Below, in pieces: positions 13,551 to 22,710 of a stretch of DNA of 64,000 bases; within the stretch, counting starts at the first letter, position 1, and every line of letters begins with the position of its first letter. The notes beneath the pieces were generated by a model that saw only the letters and a program-made list of their open reading frames with translations, made no database searches and was not told the origin of the DNA. Origin of the DNA: Zoroaster sp. YZ-2022 (Eukaryota > Echinodermata > Asteroidea > Forcipulatida > Zoroasteridae). The stretch lies in assembly GCA_029582265.1 (NCBI GenBank), contig CM055837.1, forward strand, positions 21,561,160 through 21,625,159, given 5' to 3'. The position numbers were made by a program, and so were the translations under genes.

Positions 13551-16399
13551 CGAATTTTATCAACGGCGCATTCGGGTAATATTCGCCGTGAAAAAAGACC
13601 AATAATAAAGCTTTTCCGGGGACGGGGTCCATACATGCGCATTATTATCCCAAGAAAAGCCGGGAAATTTTAAACCCCCCCCAGTTTTTGTCGACTGTTG
13701 TAAACCCCAAATTTTAGTAGATTCTCGAAATGAAATTTCCCCCAAAATTTTATTATACGCGCCGATGTTTAAATTTTTTTCAAAAGCCCCAAAAAATTTT
13801 AAAGATGGGGCAACTCATTTCTTTTAGCAATCGTCTTATTTGATAATAAATGGAATTTAAAAAAAATTTAATCATAGGGTTTTTAATGAAATAATGTTTT
13901 TAACTTTCCGCATCCCGCCCTACTACACCACGTTCAAAAAATTTTTTTGATTCTGATAAACTTTATAGGGTAATGGCCTGTATTCTAGAACGTTCCTTTT
14001 TGCGTTAAGGGGAAACTTTTAAATCAACCTTTTGTTAAAATTTTCAAGAACCAAACCCCCCCCGGGCCCAAAAGGGTCGCCCTTAGGGGACCCCCTTTTG
14101 CAAAGGTTGGTCGTTTCAAGAACCTTTTTTTTTACAGGAAATGTTTTATTTTTTCCTTGGAGGCCTTTTAAACGTAAGGTTGGTCTGGGGATCTTTAGTC
14201 CTCCCTTTTGCAGCCAAGGAAAAGGGTTTTCTTCGAACCCAGCGATGGGTGATTACGTCAACCGACCAGGGGTTTCTATGACGTCATTAGGGGACCCCAA
14301 CAGGGCACGCCCTTTCCCTTTTTTTCAAGAGGAAGATTTCGTGATGACGCCTTTTTAAACGCTTTTTGGGCCCCCAAGATGGGTTTAACCACCCGATGAA
14401 TTTTCGGCGACGACATACCCGGGAAACCCAGAACAATCGGGGCGCCCCCGTCACCCAAGGGGCCCAATCCCCTGGGCCCCCGTTACTCGCGGGCGGGTTC
14501 GTTTCAGATTTTCACGGAGATTTGCAAGGAGTGTCCCAGCCATTTTTCTTCAAGAATCGTCCGGTTTTCGGGAGTGATAGCAAAAAAAGGGCCGAAGTAA
14601 TTTGTTTTCCAATTGGGCAGGACGCCGTTGCAAAAAAAAAGGAAATTCCCCCGAAATGGGGTTTTCCAGGGTGTGCCAGGGTTGCGTCGATTGGGGTTTT
14701 TGTGCCAACCGCCCCAAGCTTAGACGAACCGGAAACTTCCGGGTGTCGCAAGGGTTTCCTCCAACTTTAAGGTATAGCAGATGCAGATCTGAAATTCAAA
14801 AAACATTGTTAATCGATGGCCGGGGTCAACCATGATTCACATTTGACAACAGCCGGATTTTTTTCCAGTTCGAACAACGCCAACCCCCTGGCCTTTTTCT
14901 TGGGAAAGGGAAAGGGGGCCCATTTTTTAAAGACACCATTTCGGAACCGGGGTGGCCCTGGGACAAAACCGATACAACAGATCCACAAGAGAAAAACGAT
15001 CTGCAAAGGGAAAGAATAACCCCCAAAATGGGAAAAGAAAAATTTTCCCTGTTTTGAAACAGGGTATAAGGGTGAAGTTTTGAACAGCAATGTTCGTAAA
15101 CACCCGGGGGTTCAGTATTTCATAACATTGCCATTGGGTCTAAAGGAGCCCGAGGTAAAAGGAGGGATGAAAACGAAAACCGCAGTCCAAGGGATGATGA
15201 TGTTAAGGGTGCTCCAGACAAACAATAGTTGAACGATATTTTCACCAAACAATTTATTTCAACCCCGGGGGTGTACATGAACTAACCATCATGATATCAC
15301 CTGACCCCTACTCGGGTCCCTAGCCTATACTAGTATGGTAAAAAGATGTTCGCCGGGTAATCCATGGTCAGACATCCCAAAATGTTTGAGTTTAGTAAAT
15401 CAAGGGGATTTGAATTCCAGGGTGGGCACCTGTTTAAAAAAAGAAAACCGATACCAGATTGTGCCGCCATCCGGGAAAATCAAAATTTTCCTGATGTACA
15501 TTACACTATTCCAAAAAAAATATTTTGAATGTGATATGTTGTTCATGTTCCAAAAAAGGGTTATGCATCAAACCAAACGTTCATCTATTCCCAAATGTGT
15601 ATAAACTTTATATAGTTGGGAGTCATCAACAGCATTGTTGTTGTGGCGCTTTGGGTTTTTCGACTGCTTGGGAAACCCCCACTATTCAACTTGGTCAAAA
15701 AAGGGCTGTTGCAAATTTAAAAAAATTCCATCCGTTGTTCGTGCCCCTTTTTTTTTTAAATTTTTTCGCAGATATTTCATCTGGAGCTCGCGCCTTCCCT
15801 GCATTGACAAAACTGAACCATTGGTTCGCACGGTTGCCACAACGGATGGAGATTTTCCACGAGGCTTCCTTTCACACTTGAGTACTAGGGGTTGGGGGTT
15901 GATGCCCATGGTTGGGAAATTTTTCAACGATTTTCCTTCGGGTCCAAAGAACCCAGATCAGGCCGGCGTTGATGACCCTTTTTCCTAAAAAAAGACATAC
16001 AATTTTTTCAAGATTTATATTGCCATGTTCAATACATTTTGAGAAGGCCCTAATTTAATGCCCTTTAATTAAATATTATGCAGTTATCATGTGCAGAATG
16101 GAAAAGGGGAATTGGAAAAGACTTTTCAGACCCCTTTTAAATTTCGAATGTTAAGAAAAATGGGAGCATGAGTCAAAAGAAAAAATTAATCCGAAAGTAA
16201 TTAGTGCCCCTTTTTGTGGGGAGTGTCAACGGTGAGACCTGTTCCACCACAAGGGTCCGATTTATTTCAATAGTGATGCTGTAGTTTAAGTTAGCGAATG
16301 AACTGACCCTACGTTATCTATTATGAATACAAACAAATACCTTGCGGTAGATGATACCCTGCATCATCGTGAAGTCGTTATCCAGTGGTGCAGGCTTCG
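13551..16399. other. Error-rich region with coding-like segments of unknown identity
   Basis: Several stretches have protein-like composition but cannot be linked into a gene. On the plus strand 15077-15232 is open for 51 codons ending in a stop, with residues such as HPGVQYFITLPLGLKEPEVK. On the minus strand about 15735-15880 reads KPRGKSPSVVATVRTNGSV followed by LSMQGRRELQMKYLRK. On the plus strand 14480-14660 contains FHGDLQGVSQPFFFKNRPVF. Residual homopolymer errors break frames throughout. The minus-strand segment lies just downstream of the MSANTD3-like fragment and could belong to the same gene, but no splice sites can be confirmed. I recognise no family. Confidence 0.35.
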
Positions 16400-16432
16400 G
16401 TACAGTACGATGCTACCAATTGGGATAAGTCA

Positions 16433-16728
16433 TCAGCACAGATTCTTTCTCCATTGATCCACCTCCGTCAGTTGGCGCATTTTTTCCTGTGCAACTTCTT
16501 TCTTTGCTTTCACTTTCAAATTATCGACAACTTTCTTGAGCTGCGGAGCATCGGAAGGTTTGATACCGGCTGCGCATTGAACTTTTCGTGATTCTGTCCT
16601 AGGCTTCATTTTTTTGCAGTCAGAACCTTGGTGGTATTTCCCCATATCGATTATATGCTTTCTTATTGACCAGTTGCATTAGTAGCTGCTTTTCAATGTC
16701 ACTGAACCGTCTACGAGGTTTTGGGTTT
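16433..16728 (-). pseudogene. Myb/SANT-like DNA-binding domain gene fragment (MSANTD3-type), broken
   Basis: Read on the minus strand, about 16728-16630 gives PRRRFSDIEKQLLMQLVNK, and about 16560-16450 gives SDAPQLKKVVDNLKVKAKK followed by EVAQEKMRQL. This is the order and spacing of the first helix (FSxxEKxxLLxLVxK) and the last helix (QLKKxxxNLKxxAKK) of the Myb/SANT-like domain found in MSANTD3/4, NAIF1 and Harbinger-associated proteins. The domain binds DNA; in transposons its partner is the DDE nuclease. The middle of the domain is missing or in another frame: the first helix runs into stops, and the second lies in the frame 16645-16433 that ends at a TGA. No full protein is available. 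It may be a transposon-derived gene copy, a real exon damaged by sequencing errors, or a pseudogene. Confidence 0.6.
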
Positions 16729-16954
16729 TACCGTCATCAGAACCGTTAGTTTTCCAGTTTTCGCATGTTGGTTGTCCACAAAATTGGGCAATGACACTAC
16801 CGCAGATACACCACTGAACTCTCCTGTATCAGGGCCTAACTGAAGACTTCACGTGAACATCAACCCTACTGCATACAATAACAATGGCAGCGTAATCACC
16901 AGAGGTATTACAGGACTAGAAAACTGACATCGTCCTGTTACAACAGATCATTTA

Positions 16955-17160
16955 GGAGCATAAAGGGAGCCTTAGAGAAAGTGTCCCTTCTTTAAAGGGA
17001 GCTTTAAAAATTTGTGGTAAGGACGACCTTAACATGAGGGAAGTTAAGTGTGGTTCTTGAATACCATTTGTTAAAGGAGCCTTTAGCAAAGGAACTCCTC
17101 AGTAAAGGAAGCCTCTAAAAGGTCTACTTTAGGCCTATTTAAAGGAGGGTTTTAGAATAC
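16955..17160. repeat. Irregular AAAGGGAGCCTTT-type repeat
   Basis: Variants of TAAAGGAGCCTTTA recur about seven times in 200 bases: AAAGGGAGCCTTAG, AAAGGGAGCTTTAA, AAAGGAGCCTTTAG, AAAGGAACTCC, AAAGGAAGCCTC, TAAAGGAGGGTTTTA. The core AAAGGAGCCTTT is itself partly palindromic, so each unit could form a small hairpin. No coding potential is seen. Confidence 0.55.
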
Positions 17161-17415
17161 GGGCCAATATCTCCATTCGTTTAAAATTACATCGTTATCG
17201 ACGTGAGGCAACTTGTACTTGTTAAAAGGATCGGCGAGTTCTAGTTAAAAATATTTTCATTGACGTAAATATTTACATTCGTCAAATCTAAGAAGTGAAA
17301 TTTGTCTCTACTGCAAAATGTCCATATTGTTGATACCGTTTCGATAAATTACCTGAAATGCTAAAGGAATAGACATTTTATTATAAACTAATATTATAAA
17401 GTTTAATATTAAAAA

Positions 17416-18085
17416 ATGCATCATACGATCGAAATTAAAAATGTTAGCAAGACGATCGAATTAGATAATTTAATCGATAATCGGCACGGTAAACTTACCA
17501 TTTCGTTAAAAACCGTCAACTTTTGGGTCGGTTACTATAACGTACGTAAAAAAGAAAAAAATATTTTGTCGCGTCGTCAACACCGGAGAACAGCCGACGG
17601 AAGAAGTTGAGTTTATCAATCCCGGACTTTATAATATAAAAGAAATTATCGATATTGTCTTAGATAACACGCCTTGGCTTACATTCGTCGTCGATGACAA
17701 CCAGCGAATCCTCGCTAGATATTATTGATCAAAACCGAAAATAAAATTGTCAACCGGGTTAGCTAATTTACTCGGGTTTGAAAGCGAATATTTAGCTATG
17801 GGAACGCATCGTGAAAATTGATTTGAAACCCTTTTAAAATAATGAACATTCATTGCGATCAAATTTCTACGAGCGAAAATTTTTATAACGTAAACCTTGT
17901 AGTATTTTAAACGTTTTCCGTTACAAGATAAATCATTGGGAAGTATGTGATAGAATATTCTAATCCGTTACGAAAAATCTTAAAACTGGTACTTTAACGA
18001 CTTGAGTTTTAAAATTAAAGATTCTATCGGCAGAGACATTAATAATCACGGTATGCCAGTTATTTTAACCGTCGAAATAATATAA
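17416..18085 (+). pseudogene. Broken ORF of the conserved 'LANLLGF' family (structural-like)
   Basis: The ATG at 17416 opens 64 codons. The same gene then continues in other frames: a segment with PGLYNIKEIIDIV (about 17620-17660), one with TGLANLLGFE (about 17755-17785), and a C-terminal part with FKIKDSIGRDINNHGMPVIL ending at TAA 18085. This order, GLYxIKxI followed by a glycine-rich LLGF motif and a terminal strand pattern with G-M/L-P-V, recurs in uncharacterised proteins of invertebrate virus-like islands and looks like an all-beta structural protein. At least two frameshifts and several stops make it non-functional. Function is inferred; the family has no confirmed role that I can cite. 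Confidence 0.5.
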
Positions 18086-18103
18086 AATAGAGATATTATT
18101 TAA

Positions 18104-18613
18104 ATGGCGAGTATTTTCGTCCAGTCGCAAGAGCGTAGCGCCTACAGCGCTATGCGCGACTACGTCAGCGGTAGCGTTTACGACAACAAAATTACGATTC
18201 GTTTATTTATGAACGTCATGGATTTATCGAGCCGAATGAAATTCAACAAACGATACCTTTGATAAATTTAGTCGAAAGATTTAGCATTAAACTAGGATGG
18301 CACGGTGTGTTTAAACTACCCTTTTTTACGTTCGATAAATCACCGACATACTGTTAATTTTTTTTTGAAATATATGAAAGTTGATGGTCTTTATTCACAT
18401 TCAGCGACGCGCAATTTTGTAGCTGACGTAGCTCATATACCTTCTCCCGCTCGAGATAATAAATTTTCTTTTAACAACGAATCGCAGCATTTAGAATACG
18501 AAATTTGCTTCAAAACGGAAAATTTAAAGTCTTTGTACGAGCGAGTTTTTTTTTGCGCTGTAAACACGGGAATCTGTTTCGATATAAAAATAAAAAGTTT
18601 GCCGTTGGTTTAG
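18104..18613 (+). pseudogene. Unknown island gene, tandem copy 1
   Basis: It starts 18 bases after the preceding stop with MASIFVQ and reads in one frame for 52 codons to stops near 18258. After a one-base shift there is a short stretch around a WHG motif, and the original frame resumes at 18305-18613. The C-terminal part contains SFNNESQHLEYEICF and ends DIKIKSLPLV. The gene at 18669-19388 has the same start (MASI), the same QHLE-like block and a near-identical end, so the two are tandem paralogues. I do not recognise a domain. Two adjacent copies of a beta-rich-looking protein next to a structural-like gene suggest fibre- or penton-like roles, which is speculation. Confidence 0.45.
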
Positions 18614-18668
18614 CGCCTTCACCAAAAAAATTAAAAAATAAATATGGTTTTTATAATAGTTATTATAA

Positions 18669-19388
18669 ATGGCGAGCATTTACGGTCCTAGTCATAAAAG
18701 CTGGGACGCTGGCAACAACGAGTACAACGATTATAGCGCACAAAAAAAAAAAATCCAAACATCATTGAACGTAGTGACACATTGAACGAAAAGAAATTAA
18801 AATTGTCGTTTACTATAAGGTCAGTTAGTTACGTAATGGACCAAAGGTCGTTAAAAAAAATTAAAGGCTATGAAACAGTAAAAAATATAAAATCAAAATT
18901 AATGTTTCCTTATGAAAATTAATGTTTTATAGCCTTTTTGAAATTTTTTGTTAACGACCTTTTGTCCATTACGTAACTTAACGACCTTATAGCACTGAGC
19001 CGACGAAACGATACCTTTAATACTTTTATTCAGAGAACTATACTTAGACATATTTTCGATTGGTTCAAAAAAACAACCAAAGTTTGAGCTCCATGTAACA
19101 TCAAACTGTTCATATTATGCTAAAGTAATTAAGGGTGAAAATAATTGTTATTCTGCCGTGATAAATCGCAATTTAGATCGTGAACAGGGATCTTTCTTTT
19201 CCCCGACTCTGATGTTGATGCAAGATTTAGTTTTCCGATGAACCGCAGCATTTAGAAGTCGGAATATGCTACCAGATGGAACGTGACGGTAGAAGCGACA
19301 TGAAAAAGTCTTTGTGCGCAAAGTTTTTCGGTGATATAGAGACGGAATTTGATACGATATAAAAATTGAAAGTTTTCCTTTGACGTAG
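18669..19388 (+). pseudogene. Unknown island gene, tandem copy 2, interrupted by a MITE
   Basis: The ATG at 18669 begins MASIYGPSHKSWDAG and continues toward 18770. A 178-bp palindromic insertion occupies 18814-18991. After it the sequence again matches copy 1: an ACGATACCTTT block at 19005-19018 parallels 18249-18261, a GCAGCATTTAGAA block at 19244-19256 parallels 18483-18495, and the 3' end reads DIKIESFPLT before TAG 19388. Divergence between copies is high, so the duplication predates the decay. Frameshifts and stops are present even without the MITE. Confidence 0.45.
18814..18991. mobile_element. 178-bp palindromic MITE inside the island gene
   Basis: The left arm TATAAGGTCAGTTAGTTACG (18814 onward), then TAATGGACCAAAGGTCGTTAA, pairs with the right arm TTAACGACCTTTTGTCCATT then ACGTAACTTAACGACCTTATA ending at 18991. 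AGGCTATGAAAC and GTTTTATAGCCT extend the pairing inward. The likely target duplication is TA, as in Tc1/mariner-type MITEs. It lies within the second paralogue of the island. Confidence 0.7.
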
Positions 19389-19464
19389 TCGCTCATAGCG
19401 CGGCTAGCGGTAGCGGCTACGCCAAATAATAAAAAATATAATCTTTTATTATTATTAGAATATA

Positions 19465-19560
19465 ATGACGGATGTATTAGCGGTAGCGTCGACACCAACT
19501 GTCGAAACAAGAATTTATCCAACTTTACCAGTTAGACACTTCTGGTAATAAAGTAGATGT
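19465..19560 (+). pseudogene. Truncated start of a further island gene
   Basis: The ATG at 19465 opens MTDVLAVASTPTVETRIYPT and reaches tandem stops about 30 codons in. The motif DVLAVASTPTVE resembles the N terminus of a larger conserved protein in related invertebrate islands, where it is several hundred residues long. Here only the first few dozen residues remain, followed by about 120 bases of AT-rich sequence with no open frame, so most of the gene is deleted or unreadable. Confidence 0.4.
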
Positions 19561-19682
19561 GAATGCGTTTTGTTTACAATTAATTAACGACATCAAAAAA
19601 AGAAATTTTAAATGAGAGAAATGAGCGTGAAAGATCGTATAAAATACAATAAAATTATTAAACTTTATCCATCGTAGAAACA

Positions 19683-20056
19683 ATGGCAGAAATAGGCTGT
19701 ATGGGAGCAGGAGCGACTGAATTGCTAGTTTAGCTAGCATTATAGCAGCGCCGGTCGGATTCGTTTTTGGAAGGATTAGCTATAAGTTTAGGCGGTATGG
19801 CAATGGCGATGAGATACGCGAAATATAAACTCAATAAAAATCCAAAAACATAACGAGATAAGAGTTTTAGCGAAGTAAACTTAACACTATCGACAATCAC
19901 GTTTCAAAAGCGATCGAAGATAGTCGTATAAGTCAAGAAGAATTTGTTTTAATCAATGAAGAGCAAAAACAAATACCTGAAATGAAAGAAAATATTCGGA
20001 CAAATTTACCCCGCGGTAGCCCCTTCGAAAAGATCAAAAGAGCTCCGCGATGTTAA
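19683..20056 (+). pseudogene. Island membrane/helical protein gene of the 'KHxEIRVLA' family, frameshifted
   Basis: It starts at ATG 19683 and has a hydrophobic glycine-rich stretch including LEGLAISLGGMAMAMRYAKY (about 19770-19830). A frame change leads to KHNEIRVLAK (about 19847-19876), and a second frame change to LNTIDNHVSKAI then SRISQEEF, ending at TAA 20056. A hydrophobic segment followed by a charged helical hairpin with KHxEIRVLA...KLNTI...SxAxxDxxIS.EEF is a widespread uncharacterised family in cnidarian and other invertebrate genomes, usually beside structural-like genes as here. Two frameshifts break it. The role is unknown; small virion membrane protein is a guess. Confidence 0.55.
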
Positions 20057-20271
20057 AGAAACGTCGAAAAAAAAAAAGACCTTATAGAAAAACTTTTGAA
20101 GTAAAATTAACTAGAGAAAATCTCAGGGTATCGCCTTGGCGACGATTATCTTCGAAACGCCACCTTCGTATAATTCAGCGTTGGGCCCCTCAGGCCAGTT
20201 GCGCCTTAGGCAGCGATAGCAGTCTTTCATCACGACTTTATTTTTTTTTCTTGTTTTAGTTTCAACTTGTT

Positions 20272-20590
20272 CTAATTTTCTTTGCACGGTTCCGCAAAAA
20301 ACGTCAAGTTGAACTCACGGTCTTTTAAATTCTTACAATATTTACACGAAAACCGTTTGATTTTCCTTGTCGAATGGTACTTATGCAACCCGCAATACTT
20401 TTCGTTGTAAGCGCACAGTCTGTTACACTTTCTGTAAAACCCACTAAAAGCCAATCGCATGAATTATATGGTTTTGAGAGGCTGTAATTTATCATAATAT
20501 TTATACGCCGCGAATAAATAATCTAACCTTCGGTTTTACTAATTGTTTCAATTCTGCCAATGTCCATCTCGATAAATATTTGTTTTCCAT
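20272..20590 (-). pseudogene. Cys-rich small protein gene, convergent, frameshifted
   Basis: On the minus strand the ATG at 20590 opens MENKYLSRWTLAELKQLVKP. The frame then shifts to one reading YLFAAYKYYDKLQPLKTI, and the open frame 20460-20272 contains CNRLCAYNEKYCGLHKY followed by CKYC. The CxxxC...YCGLHxY pattern followed by a CxxC pair suggests a small zinc-binding fold. It faces the plus-strand gene cluster and marks the right side of the island. Same decay state as its neighbours. No function assigned. Confidence 0.45.
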
Positions 20591-20599
20591 TTCCCTTTC

Positions 20600-22290
20600 T
20601 ATTATTAAACAGATTTTATTAAACTGTATTTTCAATTTTTTAAAGTTTTTTCTATATTTTTTGCCCAAGATGTTTGCGGAGGTGCTACGCTTTTATTGAG
20701 ATTTTTAAGTCCAAAAAAAATATTTTCTTTCTTCTTCCTATTCATATTTTCTTTTTTAGATTTTTTATTTCCGCAAACCATAAAGAAATACTATTTTTTT
20801 TTTTTTTTTTCTTCAAAATATTTTTGGAAGTGGTCCAGGACCCCATATTATCATCTTCTATTTAGTTTACCTAAATAAAACAGGATACTGTCGTAAAAAC
20901 CGAACAAAATTATAGACTTCAGTGTTTTTAGGTGAACAAAGATTGACTTTTTTAAAAACGAATGCATTTACACGATAGTCTATTTGTGACCCGCTCTACA
21001 AAAAGGTATTATGTCGCACAAATAAAAAAAAAAAAGTTGTATATATATAGTTGAATTGGTCATAAAGCTTTAATTTTACAGGTTTGACCCTGTGCAGTTT
21101 GATTCGGGAGAAAAAGGCCTATTAATAATTTATATATTCATATTTTACATTGTAACAAAAATGCTTTCAGAGATACAGCCCTTTAAACATACAAATGGAA
21201 AAGAAATGAGCTAAAAAAACTCTTTTGAATGCCCATAGCAACAGTTATGTTATGGATAGGGTTTTAAAAACCAAATACATGAAAGTATAAAATTGGGGGG
21301 TTTTTCCTCTAAAACGGACAAAGAGTAAAACAAAAGACAAAAACAATGCACAAAACGTTTGTTTTTCATTTTTATTCATCAATAAATATTTCTGAAAATA
21401 AATTATAAAATATTGATATTATAGAAGCCAACAAACCAAATTTTTTTTTTAAATCAGTTTGTGAAGATTTGTTCACCGTTCCACATAGAACAGCCCTTTT
21501 TTAATAGCATAGGGGACTTAATACCCTTTTTCGTAGAGCGGTACATTGTCAATTTATAGACTTTCTGCACAGTGATACTAAAACAACACGTTGTCAAAAA
21601 TATAAAATAAAAAAATTATTAAAATTACCAAAAATAAATCAATTAAATGTTCTAAATCGAGCAGGAAATGAAAGCACAAACATGCATGACGGTAAGACGT
21701 TACATCATTGTGCGTTTTGTAATATATGTATAATTACATAGTTCTCCCAGGCCCGCTGGTTGCAACCAGACGACGGCGAGAGGTTAACGCCAACGCGGTC
21801 GATAGTGCGGCATATTGAACATAGCAACACAACGCAACATACGCCACATGTACAATCTTTGTTCGCCCTGAAAGACTAACCTAGTTGTTATCTTTATTTT
21901 CAAGAAAAAAAACAATGTTCTGAATAAAATTTGTTTAAATATTTTTTTTAGGGGGGGGGATCGGCGTCAAAATAGTGAAAGCCAGGCAATAGCCAGAGTT
22001 GAATTTTTTGACATTCCGTGCATCTTTGTGAGCCAGAATTTTTCGCACAATTATTTTTTGGGGTGGGGGATGGCCCACCCTTTGAATTTTGAAACTCTGA
22101 CATTTTTGGGGCACGTCCCCCCGTGCCCTCGTAGTACGTGCCTGTGAAAGCTATGGGCGATATTTAACTTCAGTTTAACAGATTGCCCCAGTCTCTCGCA
22201 GATCACGTAAACACCTGACAGCAGGATCGAAAACAATTTCAAAACCAGTTTAAAATACGTTGTGCGGTTTTCTGACATCATTGTCAATAC
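20600..22290. other. AT-rich non-coding stretch with one dispersed repeat
   Basis: No coding segment is visible. T runs occur near 20790-20810. The part 21765-21880 (GGCGAGAGG...ACGCGGTCG...TACAATCTTTG) resembles 59930-60040, suggesting an old dispersed repeat with its own GC-rich core. Confidence 0.4.
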
Positions 22291-22307
22291 TAACGTTGAG
22301 CTCTAAG

Positions 22308-22710
22308 ATGGATTCTGACAACGGAGACCCCGATTCGCCCAACTACCAGTGGTTCACAAGACTACAGCAACGACGGGGATTTGATGTTGTGTCGATGATG
22401 AAGTATTAGAGAGTATGCGACATTATTCAAAGAATTTACCGAGGGGGTAAAACTACCTGTAAATGTCTTAAAAGTCAACTTGGTAAAGGGCAAAATCCCT
22501 CGTGGTCACGAATTGGTCGGAGTAGTTTAATCCGTAAATACAATGGTCAAAACTGTCGAATTCCCCAAGCCAAATACAAAGGAAGAACCCCATACTTGGG
22601 TCGATACTAATGCTGTTGCAAGAACAGACTTTAAAAACAAACTAAATCGTCATCAGCAAATTATTCCACTGTCGAGAAGGGGGTTTGGCTTAATTCGCAA
22701 CAATTTTTGA
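22308..22710 (+). pseudogene. Unidentified coding-like region with stops
   Basis: The ATG at 22308 opens MDSDNGDPDSPNYQWFTRLQ and meets TAG at about 22408. A second frame from 22412 reads YATLFKEFTEGVKLPVNVLK, then crosses one TAA, then continues FPKPNTKEEPHTWVDTNAVA and ends at TGA 22710. Composition is protein-like across about 130 codons with one frame change and one internal stop. I recognise no family; it could be a lineage-specific or mobile-element gene. The flanks are AT-rich and featureless. Confidence 0.35.

Larger units (their letters stand above)
17416..20590. mobile_element. Decayed gene island of virus-derived or Polinton-like character
   Basis: Five or six small genes are packed almost end to end on the plus strand (17416 to about 20056), with a convergent Cys-rich gene on the minus strand (20590-20272). 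Intergenic spaces are tens of bases, there are no introns, and codon use is distinct from the flanks (many CG-containing codons such as GCG, CGA and TCG). All genes carry stops or frameshifts. The families resemble conserved uncharacterised proteins that I know from mobile, virus-derived islands in cnidarian and other invertebrate genomes. That assignment is from memory of family patterns and not from a search. No polymerase, integrase, ATPase or terminal repeats were found, so the superfamily is open. Confidence 0.5.

Noticed and set aside
12947..13745. Six overlapping GC-rich open frames
   Set aside because: They overlie 28S rRNA sequence on both strands.
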